Positions 8,963 to 16,820 of a DNA stretch of 35,537 bases are shown here, one piece after another. The position numbers and the translations under genes are program-made. Within the stretch, counting starts at the first letter, position 1. Every line of letters begins with the position of its first letter. The notes beneath the pieces are model-generated. The model saw only the letters and a program-made list of their open reading frames with translations. It did not search any database and was not told the DNA's origin. The stretch is from G020353115 sp964640125. Lineage in GTDB: Bacteria > Bacteroidota > Bacteroidia > Bacteroidales > VadinHA17. The stretch lies in the NCBI GenBank assembly GCA_964640125.1, contig CAZXGG010000037.1, positions 1 to 35,537 on the forward strand, written 5' to 3'.

Positions 8963-9322
8963 TTAATTTGACACACTTTTGAGTTTCAAATCAACCGTGT
9001 TCTTCTTTTTAAGTTCTGCATTTACTCTCAGGGTGTACTCTTTGTAAGAGATCAACCGGGTTTTTATCGTATATTCTCCGGGAGTGATCCCTTTAAATGC
9101 GAAGTTACCATCGAAATCGGTATAAACAATCTGATCAATGCCTTCAAGAGAGACTGTAACTCCTGCAAGGGTTTCTCCGGATGTTTCATCGATCACCGTC
9201 CCGGTTATCGAAGTGGTCATGTTCCCGGTTGTATTCCCTTCGGGCTTTTCTGAAGCAGTCACAACGGATAAGGTCACTGTTGCAAATAGAATGGCGATCG
9301 AAAGTAGTTTTTTCATTTTCAT
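8963..9322 (-). CDS. Small secreted carboxypeptidase-regulatory-like domain protein
   Basis: 119 residues. A signal peptide (about 1-23, MKMKKLLSIAILFATVTLS) is followed by one complete beta-sandwich domain (about 36-115): ITGTVIDETSGETLAGVTV, then YTDFDGNFAFKGITPGEYTI. This is the domain normally found at the N-terminus of TonB receptors, here as a free-standing protein. Function is unknown; free-standing copies are common in Bacteroidota. Its promoter is the best regulated one in the window: a perfect TATTTTTG -7 element on the minus strand, with the strongest 11-bp repeat array directly upstream. A strong terminator follows. It is therefore a single-gene transcript, probably induced with the phosphate genes. 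Confidence 0.8.
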   Translation of the reverse strand: MKMKKLLSIAILFATVTLSVVTASEKPEGNTTGNMTTSITGTVIDETSGETLAGVTVSLEGIDQIVYTDFDGNFAFKGITPGEYTIKTRLISYKEYTLRVNAELKKKNTVDLKLKSVSN

Positions 9323-9341
9323 TTCTATTCTTTATTCATGA

Positions 9342-9409
9342 CAAAAATAAAGAGGAGATGTTAACTGCATCTTAACTTATCATCATACTTATATTAAGTT
9401 TATGTTAAT
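9342..9409 (-). promoter_or_regulatory. Five-position Pho-box-like array and -7 element between divergent genes
   Basis: TTAAC (9361), TTAAC (9372), TTAAG (9394) and TTAAT (9405) lie in exact 11-bp register, with a weak TCATA at the intermediate position 9383. On the minus strand a perfect -7 element TATTTTTG lies at 9349-9342, 11 bp from the array, for the gene at 8963-9322. The array is also about 95 bp upstream of the plus-strand porin gene, so it could serve both; no clear plus-strand -7 was found. Confidence 0.6.
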
Positions 9410-9504
9410 AATCTGGAATTTGGTAAAAAGAAGGCCGAAACAGTAATAAAATAAAAAATAAATCCTTATTATCGCAGGGATATCCAATTTCAATCGCAAT
9501 TGAG

Positions 9505-10506
9505 ATGATTGTGCATAAATTTTGTTTCATCTTTCTGTTTATCAATTTTTTAACAACAGTTGGTTTGGGTCAGGAAGAAGATAAAAGAATCATCGAAAAA
9601 ACGGTCCCGATCGCTACCCTGTACAGCAATTTTCACACCCAGATCAACGGAGACAACCTTGGTTTTGACGTGGAACGGGCCTACCTGGGATTCAAAACCC
9701 AGTTGAATGAAAATTATGCCATCATCATGAAGCTGGATATCGGTAGCCCGGATGACGTTTCAGCGTATTCCAAGATTAAGCGGTATGCCTATTTCAAGAA
9801 TGCAGCGATGGTTCTTACCTCCGGGGCGTTTACATTTCATGCCGGCCTGATCGACACATACCAGTTCAAAGTCCAGGAAAAATTCTGGTCCCGGAGGTAT
9901 ATGTACCGCAGTTTTCAGGATGAATACCGGTTTACTCCGTCTGCAGATATTGGAATCGGGCTGCAATATAACCACCAGGAATGGTTATCAGCCGATATTT
10001 CATTCATGAACGGGGAAGGGTACACAAAACTCCAGCTCGACAACTCGTTCAAATCGGGAATCGGATTGACTTTAAAACCCATTAAGACACTGACTTTCAG
10101 AATCTATTACGATTTTATCAACAAAGACAACGTGCTGCAAAGCACCATTGCATCCTTTGGTGGATTTCAAACAGACTATTTCAACATTGGGGCGGAATTC
10201 AATTACCGGACCAATGAAAATCATGAGAAAGAACGGGATCGCTGGGGGTGCTCTTTTTACTCCCTGTTCCGGATTGCAAAAAAATGGGAACTTTTTGCAC
10301 GGTATGATTACCTGACTTCAAAAACGCTGGAAGGGGAAGATTATGGCTGGAATTACAGCACGGATGGAAGTGCCTTGCTGGGGGGTGTGCAATACCAGCC
10401 GGAAACCTTCATCAAAGTAGCTCTGAGTTACCGGGACTGGGTTCCGTATCCACCCAACCTGGCTGCCAGCCGATTTATTTTTCTAAACCTTGAAGTAAAA
10501 ATTTAG
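9505..10506 (+). CDS. Porin of the phosphate-selective OprO/OprP type
   Basis: 333 residues with a signal peptide ending near GLGQ (residue 23). The sequence has the amphipathic strands, aromatic girdles and terminal hydrophobic residue of an outer-membrane barrel (end FLNLEVKI). The stretch DVERAYLGFKTQLNENYAII near residue 53 resembles Porin_O_P family members, which pass anions such as phosphate or pyrophosphate. It is shorter than Pseudomonas OprP (about 440 residues), as is common in Bacteroidota. It starts downstream of the 11-bp repeat array at 9361-9409 and is followed after only 8 bp by the second beta-helix lipoprotein, so the two form an operon. Membership of the family is likely; selectivity cannot be judged from sequence alone. 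Confidence 0.78.
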   Translation: MIVHKFCFIFLFINFLTTVGLGQEEDKRIIEKTVPIATLYSNFHTQINGDNLGFDVERAYLGFKTQLNENYAIIMKLDIGSPDDVSAYSKIKRYAYFKNAAMVLTSGAFTFHAGLIDTYQFKVQEKFWSRRYMYRSFQDEYRFTPSADIGIGLQYNHQEWLSADISFMNGEGYTKLQLDNSFKSGIGLTLKPIKTLTFRIYYDFINKDNVLQSTIASFGGFQTDYFNIGAEFNYRTNENHEKERDRWGCSFYSLFRIAKKWELFARYDYLTSKTLEGEDYGWNYSTDGSALLGGVQYQPETFIKVALSYRDWVPYPPNLAASRFIFLNLEVKI

Positions 10507-10514
10507 AAGATCCG

Positions 10515-11864
10515 ATGAAGTCCAACCTGTTTCACGGTATAACGCTACTAATAGCTTTCCTCAGCCTCTTTTCATGCAGAAGGGGTAGTATTCCTCTTGA
10601 CGAATCAAACGTTATTCAGGACTCGGGGCAGGGTACAGGAACCACCACCTGGAAAAAAGATAAGGAGTATATTCTGGAAGGCTTTGTTTTTGTCAATCCG
10701 GGTCAGACCCTGACCATAGAAGCCGGAACGGTTATCCGGGCAAGAACCGGCCAGGGAGAGTTTGCCAGTGCTCTTGTTGTTGCACGTGGTGGAAAGATCG
10801 TTGCCGAAGGAACAGCTACCGAACCGATTATTTTCACCGTGGAAGGGGATGACCTGGAAGGATCAGTACCGGTTCATGCCAAAGGATTGTGGGGTGGAGT
10901 GATCCTGCTCGGTCAGGCAAAACTAAATGTGGACGGAGGTGAGGCACATATTGAGGGAATCCCCATAACGGAACCGCGCGGGATTTATGGCGGGACACTC
11001 GATGACGACAACTCCGGGCTACTCCGGTATGTATCCATACGGCATGGCGGAACAAATATCGGGGAGGGAAATGAAATCAACGGACTGACGCTGGGGGGAG
11101 TAGGTTCAGCTACGACCATCGATCATATCGAAATTATCTCCAACCTGGACGATGGTGTTGAGTGTTTTGGTGGAAGTGTTAACCTGCGATATATCGTCAT
11201 CTCCTATTGTGGTGATGATGCCTTTGATGCGGATATGGGATATACCGGCAAGATCCAATACATGCTGGCTGTTCAGTCTGAAGAAACCGGGGATCATCTC
11301 ATTGAGGTAACCGGAGGGTTACCCCCCGGATACGGCCTGCCCTATTCTCTTCCGCACATTTATAACTTCACGGGAATTGGCAGGGGGTTTAACTCCGGGC
11401 GGGATCTGGTAAATGTATCTGCCAATGGTGCGGGAATGATCTGCAATTCCATTTTTACAGACCAGGACCTCGGGATTTTCATAGAAAAAACGACCGTGGA
11501 ACAGGATGCTTTCAAACAGATCGAACGGGGAAACCTGGCAATCGAAAACAATTGTTTCTGGAATGTCCAGGAGAATGATTCACTGTCCATTTTCCAGATC
11601 CGTGCCGAGCAGGGTCTGGATGTCACTGAACCCGCTGAATTCTTAGAGACCTACTTTACCTTATCGCAGAGCGAGATCGTTAATTATGGTATTGGTCGCA
11701 TCGATAGCCGGTTTAAGGTCTCAACTGATTCCCTTGATTTCGGGCCTCTTGCAGCCTATCCTGATAACTGGTTTGACCCTGTATCGTTCAAGGGTGCTTT
11801 TCAAGACCAGAACTGGATCCTGGGCTGGACCTTGCTGTATGAGGAGGGGAAAATTGATTATTGA
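10515..11864 (+). CDS. Outer-surface beta-helix-like lipoprotein, paralogue 2
   Basis: 449 residues. A lipoprotein signal with core LLIAFLSLFSC places the lipid-modified cysteine at C21. The body is clearly paralogous to the protein at 3847-5295: shared blocks include GFVFVNPGQTLTIEAGTVI, IRHGGTNIGEGNEINGLTLG and YCGDDAFDAD, in the same order, and both end with a WxxGWTLL(F/Y)E-type terminus. It lacks about 30 residues between the signal peptide and the first shared block. It is translated 8 bp after the porin stop codon. The repeated pairing of this lipoprotein with a different outer-membrane channel suggests it works at the cell surface with them, but its biochemical activity is unknown to me. 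Confidence 0.75.
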   Translation: MKSNLFHGITLLIAFLSLFSCRRGSIPLDESNVIQDSGQGTGTTTWKKDKEYILEGFVFVNPGQTLTIEAGTVIRARTGQGEFASALVVARGGKIVAEGTATEPIIFTVEGDDLEGSVPVHAKGLWGGVILLGQAKLNVDGGEAHIEGIPITEPRGIYGGTLDDDNSGLLRYVSIRHGGTNIGEGNEINGLTLGGVGSATTIDHIEIISNLDDGVECFGGSVNLRYIVISYCGDDAFDADMGYTGKIQYMLAVQSEETGDHLIEVTGGLPPGYGLPYSLPHIYNFTGIGRGFNSGRDLVNVSANGAGMICNSIFTDQDLGIFIEKTTVEQDAFKQIERGNLAIENNCFWNVQENDSLSIFQIRAEQGLDVTEPAEFLETYFTLSQSEIVNYGIGRIDSRFKVSTDSLDFGPLAAYPDNWFDPVSFKGAFQDQNWILGWTLLYEEGKIDY

Positions 11865-11884
11865 ATGATCGATTCCGGGTTTTC

Positions 11885-13444
11885 TTACAGCTCTTGCTGA
11901 TGTTGCGGTCTCAGCAGGTCATTGATGGTTTTCACCGGGTTAAATGTCTCTATCGGCACTTCGACAAACAGGGTATTCCAGTCGGACATGGCCCCATTCC
12001 ACAAACCGGGCAGTTCCAGCGCTTTCAGATCGCGTCCATCCTTTGATTTTTTTGAAATGAATCCGGTTTTGGGATCCCTGAAATGCAACAGGTTGAATTT
12101 TTCTCCCCGGTGATCCCTGACTCCACAAACCAGGTCGACCGGGTTGAAATGGGTTGCCTGCTCAAACTTTTTTTTCTGATCCGGAGCGCTGAAGTTGATC
12201 TGGGAGCTTTCAACGATCTGCAGGGATACGGTCCCATCGGCATTTCTTGCCCAGAACGGACCTCCTCCGGGCTCTCCTTCATTCCTGACCATTCCACACA
12301 CACGCAGGGGGCGGTTCAGTTTATTGTGAAAATATTCCTTCTTTTCAATACTGCTTAAATGCTCCATACCAATGGGTGGCATGACACACAATTCCCGTTC
12401 AAGAAAGCTGCCAATCTCATCCATAACGTTCTCATCATCAAATTCCTGCTTATTGAGGTGTTCCAGGTAGGAAAAAATTCTCTGCTGGTATTCGATCAGG
12501 ATACCGGCGAGGACTTTTTTATAGAGGATGGTGGCATCTTTTAACCAGTCAGGCACTACATTGTCAATGTTCTTAATGAAAATAATATCGGCATCAATCT
12601 CATTCAGGTTCTCCAGCAGGGCGCCGTGTCCCCCGGGCCGAAAAAGGATGGAACCTTCGTTGTCACGAAAGGGTTGATTGTTCAAATCCACCGCAATGGT
12701 ATCGGTAGCCGGCTTCTGAACGGAGTACTCCATGTTAAAGGACACTCCAAACTCTTTTTCATAACGATGACGTGTTGCTTCCACCCTGGCTCTGAATCCA
12801 TCCATGTGTTCCGGGGATACGGTAAGGTGGATAGAGACCGAGTCATCCCTGTTTCTGGCATAACCAGCACCTTCAACCATGTGCTCCTCAAGGGAGGTTC
12901 TGGCACCATCCGGGTAATTATGGAACTTTATCAGGCCTTTCGGCAGTGAGCCGATTGCCAGGCCTTTATCAAAAAGAACATCTTCCAAAACATCAATCTT
13001 CGTTTTGCCGGAGGGTTCATCTTCCAGCTCTTCATTCCGTGTCCTGTATAGTTCTTCAAGGTCCTGGTAAAAAGCAAAGTATTTCAACCGATCGAAGAAT
13101 TGCTTGACCGGTTGTAACTCTTTCTTATCCAAACACTTCTCAATGTTATCCGGGTTTGATTTCAGGTACTGGTAACATTCGTAAAGCGATTTAAACATCC
13201 GGGTGGCAGCACCCGAAGCAGGCACAAACTTTACTACCCTTACACCGGATAATGCCTCCTTGTAGCGGTCAGCAAAGGAATTCAGATCTGAATCACTTAC
13301 AGCCGTTATCCCATCCTGTAAAAGAGCGGGTTTATAGATAGAGAGGGGGGGAAATCCTTTCCTGAAGCTGTTTAATTGTCCCTCTATTTCAGTCAATTCA
13401 ATGCCTTTTTCTGCAAACTGGGATCTGTCTTTTTCTGAGAACAT
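11885..13444 (-). CDS. DUF4301 family protein (nucleotidyltransferase-like)
   Basis: 519 residues from the ATG at 13444; the longer reading uses a TTG six codons earlier and is less likely. The sequence matches the DUF4301 family of Bacteroidota: KFVPASGAATRMFKSLYE near residue 70, LFRPGGHGALLENLNEID near 265 and IIFIKNIDNVVPDWLKD near 285. These motifs resemble the GxG-type start, GGxG loop and metal-binding aspartate of sugar-nucleotidyltransferases, so a role in activating a sugar is possible but unproven. It lies 48 bp after iorB on the same strand and converges on the lipoprotein gene with a 20-bp gap. No signal peptide; cytoplasmic. Confidence 0.82.
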   Translation of the reverse strand: MFSEKDRSQFAEKGIELTEIEGQLNSFRKGFPPLSIYKPALLQDGITAVSDSDLNSFADRYKEALSGVRVVKFVPASGAATRMFKSLYECYQYLKSNPDNIEKCLDKKELQPVKQFFDRLKYFAFYQDLEELYRTRNEELEDEPSGKTKIDVLEDVLFDKGLAIGSLPKGLIKFHNYPDGARTSLEEHMVEGAGYARNRDDSVSIHLTVSPEHMDGFRARVEATRHRYEKEFGVSFNMEYSVQKPATDTIAVDLNNQPFRDNEGSILFRPGGHGALLENLNEIDADIIFIKNIDNVVPDWLKDATILYKKVLAGILIEYQQRIFSYLEHLNKQEFDDENVMDEIGSFLERELCVMPPIGMEHLSSIEKKEYFHNKLNRPLRVCGMVRNEGEPGGGPFWARNADGTVSLQIVESSQINFSAPDQKKKFEQATHFNPVDLVCGVRDHRGEKFNLLHFRDPKTGFISKKSKDGRDLKALELPGLWNGAMSDWNTLFVEVPIETFNPVKTINDLLRPQHQQEL

Positions 13445-13492
13445 GGGTTTTTTTTTATTCAATTTATCCGGCTTTCACAGGTTACGATTCAC

Positions 13493-14080
13493 CTATTTTT
13501 TTAAGATCTTCGCAGCATAATCCCTGCCGGCATGAAACGCTTCAACATTGATCCTGACCACCTCCTCCCCTTTCCGCCTGAATATCTGGTCAATTCCTTT
13601 TTCAAAGCTCTCTGGCTGGAGATCGATGAACGGAGATGCGGCTCCCAGCATCACCATGTTGGATGACCGGACGGATCCGATGTCTTTTGCCAGTTGATCA
13701 GCATTGATGATAAGATGGTTTGGCAACTTTTCAATCTCCTGAATGATTTTCCCCATATCCGGATAATCGGGGATATTGATATAGGGAGTTGAGTTGGTAA
13801 CAAGCGACCCGTTTTTAGAGAGGTAGGGCAGATACCTCAATGACTCCATGGGTTCGACGGAAAGGATCAGATCAGCTTTCCCCAAAGGGATAAGGTCGCT
13901 GTCGATCGCCCTGTCTGAAAGCCGCAGATGGGACTGAACCGCTCCTCCACGCTGACTCATGCCATGAACTTCAGCCTGTTTCAGTATCAGCTTCTCGGAC
14001 AGGGCAGCCAGTCCAATGGATGCTGCTATGGTCAGGATACCCTGGCCACCCACTCCGGCAAGTATTATATCATTCTTCAT
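13493..14080 (-). CDS. iorB: Indolepyruvate:ferredoxin oxidoreductase, beta subunit
   Basis: 195 residues, normal for IorB. It belongs to the gamma-domain family of 2-oxoacid:ferredoxin oxidoreductases: the N-terminus DIILAGVGGQGILTIA is the hallmark, followed by AEVHGMSQRGGAVQSHLR. With IorA it oxidises aryl pyruvates from aromatic amino acids to aryl-acetyl-CoA and reduces ferredoxin; it is oxygen-sensitive and typical of anaerobes. The start ATG at 14080 is directly preceded by a repeat-filled 145-bp gap after iorA, unusual inside an operon. DUF4301 follows downstream on the same strand. Confidence 0.9.
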   Translation of the reverse strand: MKNDIILAGVGGQGILTIAASIGLAALSEKLILKQAEVHGMSQRGGAVQSHLRLSDRAIDSDLIPLGKADLILSVEPMESLRYLPYLSKNGSLVTNSTPYINIPDYPDMGKIIQEIEKLPNHLIINADQLAKDIGSVRSSNMVMLGAASPFIDLQPESFEKGIDQIFRRKGEEVVRINVEAFHAGRDYAAKILKK

Positions 14081-14092
14081 ATGATGAATTGT

Positions 14093-14141
14093 ATGGTTCC
14101 TGGTTCTCAGTTCCTGGTTCCTGGTTCCTGGTTCTCAGTTA
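14093..14141. repeat. Heptamer tandem array, seven perfect-length units
   Basis: Seven consecutive 7-mers: ATGGTTC, CTGGTTC, TCAGTTC, CTGGTTC, CTGGTTC, CTGGTTC, TCAGTTA. The array lies between iorA and iorB, so it is probably transcribed within their messenger RNA. Confidence 0.85.
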
Positions 14142-14151
14142 AACTCTGTAC

Positions 14152-14190
14152 TCCTTTGTCCGCCGTAGCCACTCTTTTTGTGGCAAAGGA
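14152..14190. repeat. REP-like interrupted palindrome
   Basis: TCCTTTG (14152-14158) pairs with CAAAGGA (14184-14190), and GCCAC with GTGGC inside, around the loop TCTTTTT. It lies in the same iorA-iorB gap, between two heptamer arrays. Confidence 0.45.
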
Positions 14191-14203
14191 GGATGACTGT
14201 CAA

Positions 14204-14231
14204 CCTTTAACTTTTAACTTATAACTTATAA
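14204..14231. repeat. A/T-rich heptamer array overlapping the iorA stop codon
   Basis: CCTTTAA, CTTTTAA, CTTATAA, CTTATAA run without a gap. The last unit contains the last codon and stop codon of iorA (stop at 14226-14228, complement strand), so the array has defined or replaced the end of the gene. Confidence 0.7.
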
Positions 14232-15830
14232 CTTTTTCCTTGCTTCCCGTTTTTTACGGGAAGCAGTTTGTATGCACTCCCGTTGGGCAAGGATAACCGA
14301 GACACCCTGATATTCGAGTTCTTCCTTTATAATGTCTACATTCTTTTCATGTTCCTTTTTCAGGGGGTAAATTACCCTGACATGATCCGGTTCAACCCCG
14401 ATGCCTTTGCATATGCTTTCAAGCCGGCCTGTAGCTGATGATTTCTGTCCTCCTGTCATACCGGTTGTTGAATTGTCGGAAACAATGATGGTAACCGCCG
14501 AATTTTTATTCACCGCATCCAGCAACCCGGTCATACCGGAATGGGTAAAGGTTGAATCTCCGATCACTGCAACACCTGGTGTTAATCCTGCATCTGTTGC
14601 TCCCACGGCCATGGTAACCGAAGCTCCCATATCCACGCATGAGTTGATTGCATTGAATGGTGGCAAAGCCCCCAGTGTATAACATCCAATGTCTGAAAAG
14701 ACCTTACCTTTTCCGTACTTTTCCAGGGCTTCATTAAGGGCGTGATAAACATCCGCATGGCTGCATCCCTTACAGAGAGATGGGGGTCGTTTCATCACCA
14801 GGTCTGGAACAGGCGTCACTGCCTCCTGTTCTATTCCGAGTGCGGCAGCAACAAGGTTTGGGGTAAGCTCACCATCTCTGGGGATGGTCCCATCCAGTCT
14901 TCCTTTCACCGGAATACCTTTCGCCTGTAATCCAATTAGCATCTCCTCAATAAACGGATATCCCTCCTCGAGAACAAGGATGGTCGAACAGGAATCAATC
15001 ATTTTCCGAATCAACTTTCCAGGTGCCGGGTAGTGTGATAACTTCAATACCGGATAGGGAATATCGCGTCCGGGGAAATTTTCCATCAGGTAGTTATAGG
15101 CAATTCCGCAGGCAATAATTCCCATACCTTTCTCTTTTCCTTCCCGGAATATGTTAAAGGATGAATTCTCAGCCTCCTCCCCGATACTGGATTGCATGGA
15201 AAGCAGCCCTCTGTAACGAACCCTGGCAATGGCTGGCAAAAGGACGAATTGTGTTGGATCTCCGGGCAGGGTCAGGTTGTTCTCCGCTCTTGGCGATTTC
15301 AGGGTAACTCCTGCTCTTGAATGGGATAACCGGGTAGTGATGCGCAGCAACACCGGGACCTTATACTTCTCTGATAATTCGTAGCCCACGTGAGTCATAT
15401 CATACGCCTCCTGCTGATTCGCCGGTTCCAGGATTGGGATCAATGCAAACTTTCCAAAAAAACGGGAATCCTGTTCATTTTGTGATGAGTGCATCGACGG
15501 ATCATCGGCTACAACCACAAGCAGTCCTCCGTTTACGCCGGTTATCGCAGAATTAATAAACGGATCTGCAGCAACATTGAGCCCGACATGTTTCATACAT
15601 ACCATGGCCCGCTTCCCCGCATAGGACATCCCCAATGAGGCTTCCATAGCTGTCTTTTCATTGGCTGACCATTCCCGGTGAACATCCCTTTCCGCTGCCT
15701 CTTTCGAAGATTGGACATATTCCATAATCTCTGTGGAGGGCGTTCCAGGGTAAGCATAAATGCCGGAAATTCCTGCATCAAGTCCCCCCTGTGCTATGGC
15801 CTCATCCCCCAAAAGCATCAATTTTTTCAT
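14226..15830 (-). CDS. iorA: Indolepyruvate:ferredoxin oxidoreductase, alpha subunit (short form)
   Basis: 534 residues. The N-terminal half is the pyrimidine-binding and transketolase-like part (AYPGTPSTEIMEY near 28). CKGCSHADVYHAL near 354 and the thiamine-diphosphate/Mg motif GDSTFTHSGMTG near 423, followed by VSDNSTTGMTGGQ, mark the catalytic domain. Longer IorA proteins of about 600-650 residues end with a ferredoxin domain carrying two 4Fe-4S clusters; here the chain stops at RECIQTASRKKREARKKL with no CxxCxxC motif. The reading frame is otherwise intact, so this is probably the short variant of Bacteroidota, needing a separate electron carrier, rather than a damaged gene. Starts at ATG 15830 and precedes iorB. 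Confidence 0.88.
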   Translation of the reverse strand: MKKLMLLGDEAIAQGGLDAGISGIYAYPGTPSTEIMEYVQSSKEAAERDVHREWSANEKTAMEASLGMSYAGKRAMVCMKHVGLNVAADPFINSAITGVNGGLLVVVADDPSMHSSQNEQDSRFFGKFALIPILEPANQQEAYDMTHVGYELSEKYKVPVLLRITTRLSHSRAGVTLKSPRAENNLTLPGDPTQFVLLPAIARVRYRGLLSMQSSIGEEAENSSFNIFREGKEKGMGIIACGIAYNYLMENFPGRDIPYPVLKLSHYPAPGKLIRKMIDSCSTILVLEEGYPFIEEMLIGLQAKGIPVKGRLDGTIPRDGELTPNLVAAALGIEQEAVTPVPDLVMKRPPSLCKGCSHADVYHALNEALEKYGKGKVFSDIGCYTLGALPPFNAINSCVDMGASVTMAVGATDAGLTPGVAVIGDSTFTHSGMTGLLDAVNKNSAVTIIVSDNSTTGMTGGQKSSATGRLESICKGIGVEPDHVRVIYPLKKEHEKNVDIIKEELEYQGVSVILAQRECIQTASRKKREARKKL

Positions 15831-15947
15831 TTCAAGTAAACGTTATCCCTTTTATACTGTTTAAAAATAGCAAGTTTTTTAAAGATATGGGAATGTTAAA
15901 AATGCATAAAATTTGATGTGATGAGACAAAAATAAGGTAAATTGCGC

Positions 15948-15977
15948 ACTCCTGTGAAAGGAGTCCAACGTTTTTTT
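15948..15977 (+). terminator. Hairpin with downstream T-run upstream of 16010
   Basis: ACTCCT (15948-15953), GTGAA loop, AGGAGT (15959-15964), then CCAACG and seven T. The T-run is 6 nt from the stem, which weakens the terminator reading. No gene on this strand ends nearby, so it could instead be a leader attenuator of the gene starting at 16010. Confidence 0.3.
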
Positions 15978-16009
15978 CCTTCTGATCCCGAATTTCGGCA
16001 AACGTAGTT

Positions 16010-16672
16010 ATGATTAGATACAATCTGATAAAAACTGGTATTCTGTTTCTATGCTTTTGGATTTTTACGGCTGGCAATGTTATTGGTCAGGAAAGGCAAT
16101 ACATCCAGTTTTCCGGATTTGTCATGAATGAAGAATCGGAACCCCTGCCCTATGTTCACATTATTTCCATGCAAACCAGGCGGGGAACCATCAGTGACCG
16201 GAACGGGATTTTTTCTATCATAACCGAACCACAGGATACCATTATCTTTTCATCGGTTGGATACAAATTGACTTATTTTGAACTTCCTGCACTGATCCTC
16301 GATTATCATTACACCCATGATGTCATCATGGAACGGGATACCATTTTACTGGAGGAGGTAATCGTATTCCCCTGGCCTACTTATGAGGAGTTTAAAGAGG
16401 CTTTTTTGAGTCTTGAATTACCGGAGAATGATTATGATTTTGCCATAAGAAACCTGGCGATCATCCAGGCCCAGATCGAAGGGAATGAAATACCCTCACC
16501 CGGAGTAGCATACAAACAGGTGATGCAGAAGCAACTTTTGCAAAACTACACTTACGGGCAATACCCAATTAACAACCTGCTGAATCCGTTAGCCTGGGCC
16601 AGGTTCTTTGACGCCCTCAAGAGGGGGAAGCTCAAGATACAGAGACCCGAGAAAAAAGACAAGGATAAATGA
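16010..16672 (+). CDS. Secreted carboxypeptidase-regulatory-like domain protein
   Basis: 220 residues with a signal peptide ending at about residue 27 (GNVIGQ). A beta-sandwich domain (about 32-115) shows the usual pattern SGFVMNEESEPLPYVHII and ISDRNGIFSI, followed by a linker EEVIVFPWPTYEEFKEAFL and a charged C-terminal helical part of about 100 residues. The architecture is common in Bacteroidota, where the protein is periplasmic or membrane-associated, with no known activity. It is followed by repeat-rich DNA and then a TonB receptor gene on the same strand, which has its own promoter. Confidence 0.75.
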   Translation: MIRYNLIKTGILFLCFWIFTAGNVIGQERQYIQFSGFVMNEESEPLPYVHIISMQTRRGTISDRNGIFSIITEPQDTIIFSSVGYKLTYFELPALILDYHYTHDVIMERDTILLEEVIVFPWPTYEEFKEAFLSLELPENDYDFAIRNLAIIQAQIEGNEIPSPGVAYKQVMQKQLLQNYTYGQYPINNLLNPLAWARFFDALKRGKLKIQRPEKKDKDK

Positions 16673-16677
16673 GGAAG

Positions 16678-16763
16678 TGCCTCAAATTAATAAATGCCTT
16701 AAGTGCCTTACATTAGCAAATGCCTCAAATTGGTAAATGTCCCGGATGCCTCAAATATGGAAA
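16678..16763. repeat. Mosaic tandem repeat of 17-bp and 9-bp units
   Basis: The sequence divides as 17+9+17+17+9+17: TGCCTCAAATTAATAAA, TGCCTTAAG, TGCCTTACATTAGCAAA, TGCCTCAAATTGGTAAA, TGTCCCGGA, TGCCTCAAATATGGAAA. The 9-mers look like truncated 17-mers. It begins just after the stop codon of the gene ending at 16672. Confidence 0.75.
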
Positions 16764-16794
16764 GTTAGTTGTTATGCCACAGGCATCTGCCATG

Positions 16795-16818
16795 GGCATG
16801 GCTAAGCCACCTTCGGGA
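16795..16818. repeat. Dispersed 24-bp intergenic element, copy 1
   Basis: This copy reads GGCATGGCTAAGCCACC followed by TTCGGGA; the second copy at 30904-30927 differs at one base (A to T). The first part is palindromic (GGC-n-TGGCTA-n-GCC). Confidence 0.6.
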
Positions 16819-16820
16819 AA

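Noticed and set aside
14093..14141. Regular repeats as a CRISPR array
   Set aside because: Units are 7 bp and directly adjacent, without unique spacers, and no cas genes are present.
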